Source: Actinomycetota bacterium
GTDB lineage: Bacteria > Actinomycetota > Geothermincolia > Geothermincolales > RBG-13-55-18
NCBI GenBank assembly: GCA_040757835.1
Contig: JBFLWJ010000003.1
Coordinates: 98,000 to 146,959, forward strand
Reading direction: 5' to 3'
DNA length: 48,960 bases
A program made the translations under genes and the position numbers. Positions 33,788 through 42,733 of the stretch are shown one piece after another. Below the pieces are notes generated by a model. That model was not told the origin of the DNA, made no database searches, and worked only from the letters and a program-made list of their open reading frames with translations. Positions within the stretch are counted from its first letter, which is position 1. The number at the start of each line of letters is the position of its first letter.

Positions 33788-36583
33788 TTGGATAGCAAGA
33801 TATATACGGTCCCTGAAGCGCAGGTATTCGAGCTTCTTGCCTCCAACCCGGAAGGGCTTGCCCCTGCGGAAGCCGCGCGGCGCCTGGAGCAGGAGGGCCG
33901 CAACGAGATCGAGAAGAAGCGCGGTACTCCCCTCTGGCGCAAGCTGCTTGTTAACTTCACCCACTTCTTCGCCATCATGCTCTGGTTCGCGGCGGTCCTC
34001 TCCTTCATTGCCGATATGCCGGAACTCGGTATCGCCTGCATAGCCGTGATCGTCATCAACGGCATCTTCACCTTCTGGCAGGAATTCAAAGCGGAGCGGG
34101 CCATCGAGAGCCTGCAGAAGATCCTGCCCAGAAGAGCCAGGGTGGTGAGGGGCGGTGTGGAGCAGGAGGTAGACGCCGAGGAGCTGGTGCCGGGAGAACT
34201 CGTGCTCCTGGAGGCGGGAAACAGCATCAGCGCCGACGCCCGCCTTATAGAAGCAAGAGAGATGCGGGTCAACAACTCCGCCCTCACCGGGGAATCCGAG
34301 CCCCAGATAAGGATCTCGGAGGCCCTGGGGGGAGGAAAGGCCGGCCTGGCCGACCTTCCCAATCTCATCTTCGCCGGCACCAGCGTGGTGGCGGGGAGCG
34401 GCAGGGCGGTGGTCTATGCCACGGGCATGAACACGGAGCTGGGCAAGATCGCCACCCTTACCCAGGAGGTGAAGGAGGCGCCCAGCCCCCTGCAGAAGGA
34501 GATGAGCAAGGTCATCAAGATCCTCTCCATCATCGCGGTCAGCCTGGGGGTGTTGTTCTTCTGTCTGGGCGCCTTCGTGATGAAGATGGGGGGGAGCAAA
34601 TCCCTCATGTTCGGCATCGGTATCATCGTCGCCAACGTGCCCGAGGGCCTGTTGCCCACCGTGACCCTGGCCCTGGCCATGGGCACGCAACGCATGGCCA
34701 GCCGTAACGCCCTGATCAAGAAGCTGTCCTCGGTGGAGACCCTGGGTTGCACCACCGTCATCTGCACCGACAAGACGGGAACCCTGACCACCAACGAGAT
34801 GACCGTGCGCGAGATCTGGGTCGCTGGACGAAAGGTCCGGGTCGAAGGCGTTGGTTACACCCCGACGGGCGAGTTCACCCGGGACGGTAAGCCCCTCGAC
34901 GACGAGGATGGCCAGAGCCTGCTCAAACTGCTGCGCATCGCCAGTTTCTGTAACAACGCGCGCCTGATGCCGCCGGGCGAGGACGAGGAATCCTGGAGCA
35001 TCCTGGGCGACCCCACCGAGGCGGCGCTGCTGGTCTCGGCATGGAAGTTCAACTACAACTACGAGACCGAACTGAAGCTCCAGCCCCGTTATTACGAGAT
35101 CCCCTTCGATTCGCGGCGCAAGCGCATGACCACGGTGCATACGGTGGTGTCGGGCATGGAGGCACTGGTCAAGGGCGCGCCCATGGAGGTGCTGGCTTTA
35201 TGCACCAAGTTGTGGGAACCCACCGGCATCCGCGAAATAACCGACGAGGACCGCAAGAGAGTCGCGGACATGAACGACGAATACGCCCTGCAGGCTTTAC
35301 GGGTCATCGGCTTCGCCTACCGCGACGACCTGCCGGTGCAGAAGCACTACGAGATGGATGAGGTCGAGCGGGACCTCGTCTTCGTCGGCCTGGCGGGCAT
35401 GCTGGATCCCCCTCGGCCGGAGGTCGAGAAGGCCATCGACGAATGCCGCACCGCCGGCATCAAGGTGATCATGATCACCGGGGACTACGGGGTCACCGCG
35501 GAGTCCATCGCCCGGCGCATCGGGCTGGTGCGCGGCAGGGACGCGCGGGTGATCACCGGCCTGGACATCGACGAGATGAGCGACGAGGAGCTGGGTGCCG
35601 TCCTCAAGGAGCCGGAGGTCATCTTCGCCCGCGTGTCGCCGGAGCACAAGATGCGGGTAGCCCTGGTCCTGAAGAGCCAGGACGAGATAGTGGCCATGAC
35701 CGGGGACGGGGTCAACGACGCCCCCGCCCTCAAGGCGGCGGACATCGGCGTGGCCATGGGCATCACCGGCACCGACGTGGCCAAGGACGCGGCGGAGATG
35801 ATCCTCACCGACGACAACTTCGCCTCCATCGTCAACGCCATCGAGGAGGGCCGTGCCGTCTACACCAATATCCGGCGTTTCGTCACCTACATCCTGGCCA
35901 GCAACATCCCGGAGATACTCCCCTTCCTCGTCTTCGTCATCTTCAAGGTACCCCTCCCCCTCACCGTCATGCAGATCCTCGCCGTGGACCTGGGCACCGA
36001 CCTGCTCCCCGCCCTGGCCCTCGGCACCGAAAAACCGGAGCCGGGGATAATGGCCAAGCCCCCGCGGCCTCGCGACGAGAGACTGTTGAACACGAACCTG
36101 CTGGCACGTGCATACGGCTTTCTGGGCATGATCGAAGGGATCCTGAGCCTCGCGGCTTTCTTCTTCGTCTACCTGCTGGAGGGATGGCGGCCGGCCATGG
36201 GAATATCCGCCATGGCCGTCAGCGGCAGCGTCTACGTAATGGCCACCACCGCGTGCCACCATACCATCGTCACCACCCAGATAGGCAACGGCTTTGCGTG
36301 CCGGACCGAGCGGGAATCCATATTCAAGGTTGGCTTTTTCTCCAATACCTTCTACCTGTGGGGCATCCTGTCCGAGGTCATCATCCTCCTGGTCTTCGTG
36401 TACGTGCCGCCGTTCCCGAATTTCTTCGGGTTCGAGCCGGTGAGTGGATGGGTATGGCTGTTCATGTACGCATGCGCGCCGGCCTGCCTTGTCGCCGACG
36501 AGATCAGAAAAGCGATCATGCGGCGTTACGAGGCGGGAAAGGGCGGCACCACCGTTGATGTATCATTGGGGGAGGCGGCTTGA
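33788..36583 (+). CDS. P-type cation ATPase of the Na+/K+-ATPase-like (P2C) type
   Basis: 931 residues. TTG start at 33788 with GAGG 7 bp upstream. Actuator motif LTGESEP, phosphorylation site CTDKTGTLTTNE, nucleotide-binding KGAPMEVL and hinge MTGDGVNDAPALK are all intact, so it is an active-type pump. Ion ligands match Na+/K+-ATPase alpha: VPEGLLPTVTLA in M4, SNIPEILPF in M5 and DLGTDLLPALA in M6. In M8-M9 the Gln of the QWAD motif is kept (QIGN) and one Glu of M9 is kept (GILSEV). The C-terminus ADEIRKAIMRR also matches. No beta subunit is nearby. It probably exports Na+ and/or imports K+; a Ca2+ pump is the main alternative. Confidence 0.88.
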   Translation: MDSKIYTVPEAQVFELLASNPEGLAPAEAARRLEQEGRNEIEKKRGTPLWRKLLVNFTHFFAIMLWFAAVLSFIADMPELGIACIAVIVINGIFTFWQEFKAERAIESLQKILPRRARVVRGGVEQEVDAEELVPGELVLLEAGNSISADARLIEAREMRVNNSALTGESEPQIRISEALGGGKAGLADLPNLIFAGTSVVAGSGRAVVYATGMNTELGKIATLTQEVKEAPSPLQKEMSKVIKILSIIAVSLGVLFFCLGAFVMKMGGSKSLMFGIGIIVANVPEGLLPTVTLALAMGTQRMASRNALIKKLSSVETLGCTTVICTDKTGTLTTNEMTVREIWVAGRKVRVEGVGYTPTGEFTRDGKPLDDEDGQSLLKLLRIASFCNNARLMPPGEDEESWSILGDPTEAALLVSAWKFNYNYETELKLQPRYYEIPFDSRRKRMTTVHTVVSGMEALVKGAPMEVLALCTKLWEPTGIREITDEDRKRVADMNDEYALQALRVIGFAYRDDLPVQKHYEMDEVERDLVFVGLAGMLDPPRPEVEKAIDECRTAGIKVIMITGDYGVTAESIARRIGLVRGRDARVITGLDIDEMSDEELGAVLKEPEVIFARVSPEHKMRVALVLKSQDEIVAMTGDGVNDAPALKAADIGVAMGITGTDVAKDAAEMILTDDNFASIVNAIEEGRAVYTNIRRFVTYILASNIPEILPFLVFVIFKVPLPLTVMQILAVDLGTDLLPALALGTEKPEPGIMAKPPRPRDERLLNTNLLARAYGFLGMIEGILSLAAFFFVYLLEGWRPAMGISAMAVSGSVYVMATTACHHTIVTTQIGNGFACRTERESIFKVGFFSNTFYLWGILSEVIILLVFVYVPPFPNFFGFEPVSGWVWLFMYACAPACLVADEIRKAIMRRYEAGKGGTTVDVSLGEAA

Positions 36584-36640
36584 TATGGGCTATCTGTCCG
36601 GGCGATGCGGTTGCTCGAGCTTATAGGGAGATGATGCGTT

Positions 36641-37291
36641 ATGCACGTGGTGATCATGGGATGCGGCAGGGTCGGGTCCCGCCTGGCGCGGCGGCTGGAG
36701 CGGCAGGGGCACAGCGTCGGAGTCATCGATAAGGACCCGAGGGCTTTCCACCTGCTGGACGTGGACTTCAAGGGTATCAAGGTGGAGGGGATCGGATTCG
36801 ACTCCGAAGCCATGGAGAAAGCGGGCATCCAGCGCGCCGACGTCTTCGTGGCCGTGAGCAGCGGTGACAACTCCAACTTCGTCTCCTGCAAGATCGCTAA
36901 AGACCACTACCGCGTGCCCAAGGTGCTGGCACGCATCTACGACCCGCGCCGTGCGCAGATCTACCGCCGTTCCGGCGTCCCCACCGTAGCGCCCGTAGCC
37001 TGGGCGACCAGCAAGATATCCGACCTCATCTTCCTCAAGCAGTCGTATTCCCGCGACACCTTCGGGAGCGGCGAAGTCGAGCTCATCGAGTTCGAACTGC
37101 CCGCCATGCTCGAAGGCAGGATGGTGCGGGAGTTCAAGATCTCCGGCGAGGTCCATATCGTCACCATCGAGAGGGAGGGCGGTGCGTTCATCCCCGTGTC
37201 CGGCACCACCCTGATGAAGGGCGATATCATCAACGCGCTGGTGCTGAGGTCCAGTATCCCCAAGTTCAAGAAGATGTTCTTCATGGACTAG
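36641..37291 (+). CDS. TrkA-type KTN/RCK protein
   Basis: 216 residues from ATG 36641 (MHVVIMGCGRVGS). KTN domain with VIDKD and SSGDNSNFVSCKIAKD, then a shorter TrkA_C domain ending DIINALVLRSSIPKFKKMFFMD. It lies 57 bp after the P-type ATPase and 21 bp before another KTN gene on the same strand. Its partner channel could be TrkH of the divergent operon or an unlinked channel; there is no channel gene in this operon. Confidence 0.87.
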   Translation: MHVVIMGCGRVGSRLARRLERQGHSVGVIDKDPRAFHLLDVDFKGIKVEGIGFDSEAMEKAGIQRADVFVAVSSGDNSNFVSCKIAKDHYRVPKVLARIYDPRRAQIYRRSGVPTVAPVAWATSKISDLIFLKQSYSRDTFGSGEVELIEFELPAMLEGRMVREFKISGEVHIVTIEREGGAFIPVSGTTLMKGDIINALVLRSSIPKFKKMFFMD

Positions 37292-37312
37292 AAAGCCAGG
37301 GAGGTTAAGAAC

Positions 37313-37972
37313 ATGAAGGCTTTGATCGTGGGAGGCGGGATGGTCGGGTCGTTCCTGGCCGACGTCCTCTCGCAGAAGAACCAGGTGACCCTGGTGGAAA
37401 AGGAGCCCGACAAGGTAGCCTCCCTCGCCGAGAGGCACAAGTCCGCGCGCATCGTCAACGAGGACGGTTGCGAACCCTGGGTGCTGGAGTTCGCCGGGGT
37501 GAGCGATGCCGACATCGTGCTGGCGGTCACCGGGGACGACGAGGATAACCTGGTGGTATCCTACCTCGCAAAATTCGAATACGAGGTGCCGCGCATCATC
37601 GCCAGGGTCAACAACCCCAGGAACCGATGGCTCTACAACAAGGAGTTCGGCGTGGACGTGGAGGTGAGCGCTCCCGATATCATCGCCACCATCGTGGAGG
37701 AGGAGACCTCCCTGGGGGAGATGATCACGGTCATGAAGCTGCAGTCCGGCGATATAGCGCTGGTGGAGATAACCGTGCCCGCGGACAGCCGCGCCGTGAA
37801 CCACGCCCTCTCCGAGCTGGCTCTGCCCCCGGAGACCCTCATCGTCACCGTGGTCAGGGAGGACGCCATGCGCATCCCCACCGCGGATATGGTGCTCCAG
37901 AAGGGGGACAAGGTCCTGGCTATCACCAGCATGAACAACAAGACGGCCCTGGAGGCCCTCCTCGGCCACTGA
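37313..37972 (+). CDS. TrkA-type KTN/RCK protein
   Basis: 219 residues, MKALIVGGGMVGS at the start with GGGAGG 8 bp upstream. KTN domain (LVEKEPDKV, GDDEDNLVVSYLAKFEY) and TrkA_C domain (PTADMVLQKGDKVLAITSM). It follows the preceding KTN gene in the same operon, so the two may form a hetero-ring, as seen for some RCK pairs. Confidence 0.88.
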   Translation: MKALIVGGGMVGSFLADVLSQKNQVTLVEKEPDKVASLAERHKSARIVNEDGCEPWVLEFAGVSDADIVLAVTGDDEDNLVVSYLAKFEYEVPRIIARVNNPRNRWLYNKEFGVDVEVSAPDIIATIVEEETSLGEMITVMKLQSGDIALVEITVPADSRAVNHALSELALPPETLIVTVVREDAMRIPTADMVLQKGDKVLAITSMNNKTALEALLGH

Positions 37973-38081
37973 CCTCCAACCGTGTGCCCGCATGTCCTCA
38001 ACCCGCGTGGAATACAGGCCGACAGAACCATAGGACGGATTCACCATAAGCCCTCGGAGGGCACGGACGGCAGGGAGCCAC

Positions 38082-39362
38082 ATGCGGAGGACGGAAAGGG
38101 CCGCGATCGTCGCGGCCGTGGTCTATATCCTGCTCGCGATAGCGATGGTTCTCAGCGCGGTGTTGCTGGTGAAGAGCGTGGCTATGTTCGCCGGCGGCAT
38201 TCATACCGTGGTCAGGGCGGCCGCCTGTTTTCTGGTCTTCCTGGGCCTCAGGCTATCCCGGCGCCGCAGTGCCGATTTCCCCCTCGGCCTCTATAAACTG
38301 GAGAACCTGGTCGGCGTCATCGTGGGCCTTCTCATCCTCTTCGGCGCATACGAGGTGGCCAAGGAAGCCGTGGAGCTCATCGGGCCGGAGTCTGAAGCCA
38401 TCTCCGATGTATGGATCCCCATCATGATCCTGGTTATCTGCGCAATGCTCGCCGGGATGCTGGCCTGGTATAAATGGCATGTCGGGAAGGGGGAGAACTC
38501 CCCCTCCCTCAAGGCGGAAGCCCGCCATTCCCTGGGCAGCATGTGCGCCTGCCTGCTCCTGGTGCTCGGATTGGGCATGGAGGAGGCCGGCGTCCCGGAC
38601 ATGGGCGCCGTGGTCGCCTTGCTGGTGGTGGCCCTGCTGGCCTGGTTCGGCGTGTCAATAGCCCTTGACGGCCTGAAAGTCCTCCTGGACGCCTCGGTGG
38701 AAAAAGAGGTCCTGGAGAAGGTGAGGTCCATCGCCGAAGGCGACGGCCGCATAAGCGAGGTGTACGAGGTGGAGGGGAGGAACTCCGGCAGCTTCCGCTT
38801 TATCGACCTGGACCTCGCCGTGGCTACCCACGACCTGAGGGAAGCGAACGCGGTCTCGCGGGAGTTGGAGGAGAGGATCCGCGAAGAGGTCGAGAACGTC
38901 GACCATATCACGGTGGAGTTCTCGCCCGAGACCACTCGCAGCCGCATATGCGCCGTTCCACTCGCGGACTCGGGGACAAGCCTGGCCGCTGACCTGTGGA
39001 AGGCGAAGAGGCTGGCCATCCTGGCCATCGACCCGGGCGGCGACAGGGTGGCTGCGAGGCGGACCCTCGCCATCCCCCACGAGAAGGACATGCCGGGCAG
39101 AGAGATACGCCTGGCGGCGTTCGTCGGCATGCAGGGGGTCGACGTTCTGCTCGAGGGCGGCGGGCGGCCCGGGGAAGCGCCGGCCGCGGACAGAGCTTCC
39201 ATGCCATGTAACGGGCAGGAGACGGCCATGCGCGAGGCCCGGGACGTCCTCTCGGTATACGGCGTGGAGACCTTCCGGCTCACCGCGGCGATGACCCTGG
39301 ACGACGCCGAGAAGGAGGCGCTCGAGCGCTTTTCCCTGGCCGCGCGGGAGGGCGGTGGATAG
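38082..39362 (+). CDS. CDF-family transporter fused to a NifX/FeMo-cofactor-type domain, metal site degenerate
   Basis: 426 residues. N-terminal ~210 residues have six transmembrane helices with the CDF landmark FPLGLYKLENL, followed by a CDF cytoplasmic domain (EKEVLEKVRSIAE to NVDHITVEF) and a C-terminal ~130-residue domain like NifX/dinitrogenase iron-molybdenum cofactor proteins (ICAVPLADSG, LAILAIDPGG, AAFVGMQGVDVLL). CDF proteins export divalent metals by proton exchange as dimers. Transmembrane-2 ligands are replaced (GIHTVVR where Asp-x-x-x-Asp is usual), and in helix 5 the His is kept but the Asp is Ser (EARHSLGS). AGGGAG precedes ATG 38082. The next gene is a paralog with different changes. 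Confidence 0.85.
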   Translation: MRRTERAAIVAAVVYILLAIAMVLSAVLLVKSVAMFAGGIHTVVRAAACFLVFLGLRLSRRRSADFPLGLYKLENLVGVIVGLLILFGAYEVAKEAVELIGPESEAISDVWIPIMILVICAMLAGMLAWYKWHVGKGENSPSLKAEARHSLGSMCACLLLVLGLGMEEAGVPDMGAVVALLVVALLAWFGVSIALDGLKVLLDASVEKEVLEKVRSIAEGDGRISEVYEVEGRNSGSFRFIDLDLAVATHDLREANAVSRELEERIREEVENVDHITVEFSPETTRSRICAVPLADSGTSLAADLWKAKRLAILAIDPGGDRVAARRTLAIPHEKDMPGREIRLAAFVGMQGVDVLLEGGGRPGEAPAADRASMPCNGQETAMREARDVLSVYGVETFRLTAAMTLDDAEKEALERFSLAAREGGG

Positions 39363-39363
39363 C

Positions 39364-40620
39364 ATGCGCAAGACCGAAAAAGCGGCGCTGGTCTCCAGCC
39401 TGGCCTCGGCCGGAATGGCCGCGGCGATGCTCGCAGCCGGGTCAGTGTCGGGCAGCGTGGCCATCATCGCCATGGGTATAGACTCCACCGTGGATGTCTT
39501 TGCGTCCGCCGCGGTCTTTGCGGGCCTGCGCCTCTCGGAGCACCATACGCGCAGCTTCCCTGCCGGCCTGTACAAGCTCGAAAACCTTATCTCGGTGCTC
39601 ATCGGGTTGATGATACTGTTCACATCGTATGAGCTGATCCGCGAATCCATCGACAAGATCTTCCGCAGCGGTGAGGAATTAGAGTCGGTCTGGCTGGTAC
39701 TCCTGGTCATGGCGGCATCTACGGCGGTGACCCTGTTGGTGGCGAGATACAAGCGCCGCATAGGCAGGGAAGAGAACTCGCCCAGCCTGGTGGCGGACGC
39801 GGAGCGCTCGTGGGGAGACGTGATATCCGGGACCGCGGTGATGGTCGGGGTTAGCCTGGAGGCGCTGGGAGTGCCGGATATGGACGCTGTCGCCGGCCTG
39901 GTGGTGGCGCTCTATCTGGCTTGGGAAGGGATCCAGGTAGGCCTGGAGGGCTTGAGGGTACTTCTGGACGTCTCGGTGGAGAAAGACGTGCTGGAGCTGG
40001 CGCGGGAGGCGGCACAAGCGACCCCGGGGGTAAGGGAAGTGTACGATGTGCTGGGGCGCAACTCGGGCAGCTATCGCTTCCTGACCGTCTCGGTGGTGCC
40101 CACCTCCTACGATCTCCGTGCGACAGGCGAGGTCTCGGCCCGGGTCAGGGAGGCGGTCGAGGAGGCCGTCGAGAAGGTTGACCGCGTACAGGTGGAGTTC
40201 GTCGCGGAGATGGAGGGGCGAGCCCTCTGCGCCGTGCCCTTGCTGGACGACGGTGTGACCATCGCCGGGCGCCTCGAGGACGCGGTGTCCTTTGCCCTCC
40301 TCGAGCTGGATGAGGGGGACAAAGGGGTCCTGTCGCGCGATGTAACCCTCAACCCCTATGCCGATGATCCCGGGGGCGGGGGGGTGAAAACGGCGGCGTT
40401 CCTCTCCCTGCGCGGCGTGGATGCCCTGTTCACCAGGGATTCATTGCACGGCAGGGGGGCGGGATACGTCCTGGAGGAGAACGGCGTGATGCTGGTCGAG
40501 GACCCGGATGCGGGCGACCTCGCCGCCGCCGAGCGGGCGCTCCTTTCAGCCGTGACTGCAAACCGCGGCGGCGGCACGGGTCATGGCGCGGTACCGGGTG
40601 ATGAAGGTGGGCGGGCCTAG
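39364..40620 (+). CDS. CDF-family transporter fused to a NifX-type domain, paralog with TM2 aspartates intact
   Basis: 418 residues from ATG 39364, one base after the preceding TAG. This start is chosen over GTG 39355 because MRKTEKAALV aligns with the paralog's MRRTERAAIV. Same architecture: six helices, FPAGLYKLENL, cytoplasmic CDF domain, NifX-like C-terminus (LCAVPLLDDG, AAFLSLRGVDALF). Helix 2 keeps both Asp residues (GIDSTVDV). Helix 5 keeps Asp but replaces His with Arg (DAERSWGDV). The pattern complements the upstream paralog, suggesting a heterodimer. The stop TAG shares a CTAG palindrome with the stop of the convergent gene. Confidence 0.85.
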   Translation: MRKTEKAALVSSLASAGMAAAMLAAGSVSGSVAIIAMGIDSTVDVFASAAVFAGLRLSEHHTRSFPAGLYKLENLISVLIGLMILFTSYELIRESIDKIFRSGEELESVWLVLLVMAASTAVTLLVARYKRRIGREENSPSLVADAERSWGDVISGTAVMVGVSLEALGVPDMDAVAGLVVALYLAWEGIQVGLEGLRVLLDVSVEKDVLELAREAAQATPGVREVYDVLGRNSGSYRFLTVSVVPTSYDLRATGEVSARVREAVEEAVEKVDRVQVEFVAEMEGRALCAVPLLDDGVTIAGRLEDAVSFALLELDEGDKGVLSRDVTLNPYADDPGGGGVKTAAFLSLRGVDALFTRDSLHGRGAGYVLEENGVMLVEDPDAGDLAAAERALLSAVTANRGGGTGHGAVPGDEGGRA

Positions 40621-41726
40621 ACAGGCTGCAGGGCCAGGCGCGTTTCTCGTCCATCCGCGCGGCGGCGGAATCGCGCCAGGTCGGTGAAGGCCTCCAGGCG
40701 GGTGGCGACGCCCGCGCGGCCGGTCATCTCGTCTATGACCAGGGAGAGGACCGGTATGCCCAGGTCGCGCGAGACCTGGGGCAGGATGCTCTTGGCGATG
40801 GTCTCGGGCATGCAGGTGAAGGGCATGAGCTGCACCACGCCGTCAAACCCTAGGTCGTTATAGAGGACGGTATCCCCCACCGTGAACATGCCTTCCCCCC
40901 CCACCTTGTGGGTGAGGTAGGGCGCGGCCAGGCGCTCGGACCCGTGCTCGTGGTGCCCCAGCACCGGCCTCTCGCCGGAGGGACGCAGCCAGTCGGTGAG
41001 GTAGATGTTGCGCTCGACGAAGGCCCCCAGGTCGCCCAGCTGTTCCTCCACGTTGAGGTTGAAGAAGGGCTCCAGCACCAGGTAGAACTCGCCTACGATG
41101 CCGATCTTGATCTCCTCCCGCTCCACCCGTGGGACGGACTGCAGTAACGCGAACCCCTCCTCCTCCACCCCGGCGAGGGAGGCGTAGGAGTCCGTGTCCC
41201 ACACCATCTCGTAGCAGCGCTTGAGGGCCGCGGTGGTCGCCCCCCGGTCGCGGTCCAGGTAGCGCTGGTGCAGCGCCTGGCGCTCCAGGCGGTCGATGAG
41301 GTGGGCCTTGGTGAGGGCGAACTTGAAGGCGCGGTAGAGCGAAGCCCAGGACCTGCCCTGCTTCAGGCGGTTGAGGTTGCGGATGGTCGCCGGTATGCGG
41401 GAGAGTTCGAACTCCAGGGGGACCATGGTGAACTCGTAGCCGGCTTCCTCGAGGATACGGCGCTGGGTCTCGGCATAGAACCCGAAACGGCAGGGGCCGC
41501 GCCCGGCCACCATGATCAGGGTGTCCGCCCCGTTCTCGATGGCCTCGATGAAGTTGCCCAGGGTGGTCTTGAGGGGGAAACAGGCGAACTCCGGTCCGTG
41601 GCGGGCTCCCAGCTCGAGGGTGCGCTGCGAATTGGGGGGCGGCAGTACATAGTCCACCCCCATCTCCTCGAAGAGGCTGCCCATGACGAACTCCAGGCTG
41701 CCCATGTGCGGCCAGCTTATCTTCAT
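40617..41726 (-). CDS. HgdB/BcrC-like iron-sulfur protein (acyl-CoA dehydratase activase-related)
   Basis: 369 residues from ATG 41726, which overlaps the preceding stop as ATGA. The sequence resembles 2-hydroxyacyl-CoA dehydratase component and activase-related (DUF2229-type) proteins. Candidate cluster cysteines are FACFPLKTTLGN, GRGPCRFGFY and PFTCMPETIAK, spread as in HgdB relatives, and VLSLVIDEMTGRAG lies near the end. The family uses [4Fe-4S] clusters in low-potential radical chemistry; here the ATPase activase module itself is absent, so the reaction is unknown. Last gene of the sigma-factor operon. Confidence 0.75.
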   Translation of the reverse strand: MKISWPHMGSLEFVMGSLFEEMGVDYVLPPPNSQRTLELGARHGPEFACFPLKTTLGNFIEAIENGADTLIMVAGRGPCRFGFYAETQRRILEEAGYEFTMVPLEFELSRIPATIRNLNRLKQGRSWASLYRAFKFALTKAHLIDRLERQALHQRYLDRDRGATTAALKRCYEMVWDTDSYASLAGVEEEGFALLQSVPRVEREEIKIGIVGEFYLVLEPFFNLNVEEQLGDLGAFVERNIYLTDWLRPSGERPVLGHHEHGSERLAAPYLTHKVGGEGMFTVGDTVLYNDLGFDGVVQLMPFTCMPETIAKSILPQVSRDLGIPVLSLVIDEMTGRAGVATRLEAFTDLARFRRRADGRETRLALQPV

Positions 41727-42712
41727 ACCGCCACCGCCTCCCACGCCTCCTCAGACTGGCTCTTCTTGCGTCGCAGCATGTCCACGAAGGCCTCGATGCG
41801 GGTGAGGAAGCCTCCTTCCCCGGTATGTTCGTCCATGATCAGGGTGAGCATGGGCACTCCTCCCATGGCCTTGTTCTCCTGCTCGCAGAGGACGCGGATG
41901 ATGGAATCGGGCCCGCAGGGAAAGGAGATCATGAAGATGATGCCGTCCACCAGCCGGTGCCTGGTGCAGGCGAGTATCGCCCCCGCTATCTCCTGCTCGT
42001 AGCTCCAGTAGATATCCTTGGGCAGGCGTTTGCATTCCTCGTCGCGGAGCTTCTCCGGCACCATGTCCGCGGTGACCACGTCAACGCCCATGGACCCAAG
42101 ACGCTCGAGCAGGGACATGGTGGTAAAGGTGTCGTAGACGTTGTAATGGTGGCCGATGACCCCGACGCGCAACTCGCGCCCCTCGCACAGCAGGCGGTCC
42201 GCCTCTCCACGCAGCGCTCCCTTGTGGTCAAGGCCCAGGGTCAGCCGCTCCAGGTAGAGGCGGTGCTCCCGCCAGGCGGTCACTCCCGCCCCGATTATGC
42301 GCAGGGGGTCCACGGTGAACAGCCTTCCCAGGGCGTAGACGGCGCGGTAGTTGTGCCACAACCCCGACTGGAAGTCTATGGTCGGAGAGATGACCGGGAC
42401 AGCGTCCCCCACCGCCACCCGCGCCAGGTCCGGGAGCCCCAGCATCTTGGGGCAGGTGTGGGTCCGCTTCTTCACGCTCACCAGTCGAGGCACGAACAGG
42501 GCGTCTACTTCACCTTTTAGCGCCAGGACGTGCCCGTAAAAGACCTTGACCGGCAGGCAGCTCTCGTTCTCCGCCTTGCTCACACCCGAGGTAAGGATAG
42601 AGCGGGTGGTCTCCCCCGACTCCACCACCTCCGCCCCCAGGGCGCGCAGGAAAGAATTCCACAAACGGCCATAGCGGTAATAGAGCAACCCGCCCGGGAT
42701 GCCAACTCTCAT
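41723..42712 (-). CDS. DUF2229-type acyl-CoA dehydratase activase-related protein
   Basis: 329 residues beginning MRVGIPGGLLYYRYGRLW, characteristic of DUF2229. Cysteines lie in KAENESCLPVKVFYGH, RTHTCPKMLG and SFPCGPDS, likely iron-sulfur ligands. MLTLIMDEHTGEGGFLTRIEAF is closely related to the end of the following gene, so the two are diverged halves of one family and probably form a complex. They are translationally coupled by ATGA. In other genomes the same parts occur in large fused proteins. The substrate is unknown. Confidence 0.78.
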   Translation of the reverse strand: MRVGIPGGLLYYRYGRLWNSFLRALGAEVVESGETTRSILTSGVSKAENESCLPVKVFYGHVLALKGEVDALFVPRLVSVKKRTHTCPKMLGLPDLARVAVGDAVPVISPTIDFQSGLWHNYRAVYALGRLFTVDPLRIIGAGVTAWREHRLYLERLTLGLDHKGALRGEADRLLCEGRELRVGVIGHHYNVYDTFTTMSLLERLGSMGVDVVTADMVPEKLRDEECKRLPKDIYWSYEQEIAGAILACTRHRLVDGIIFMISFPCGPDSIIRVLCEQENKAMGGVPMLTLIMDEHTGEGGFLTRIEAFVDMLRRKKSQSEEAWEAVAV

Positions 42713-42733
42713 TATTCTACCTGGTTCATCTGC

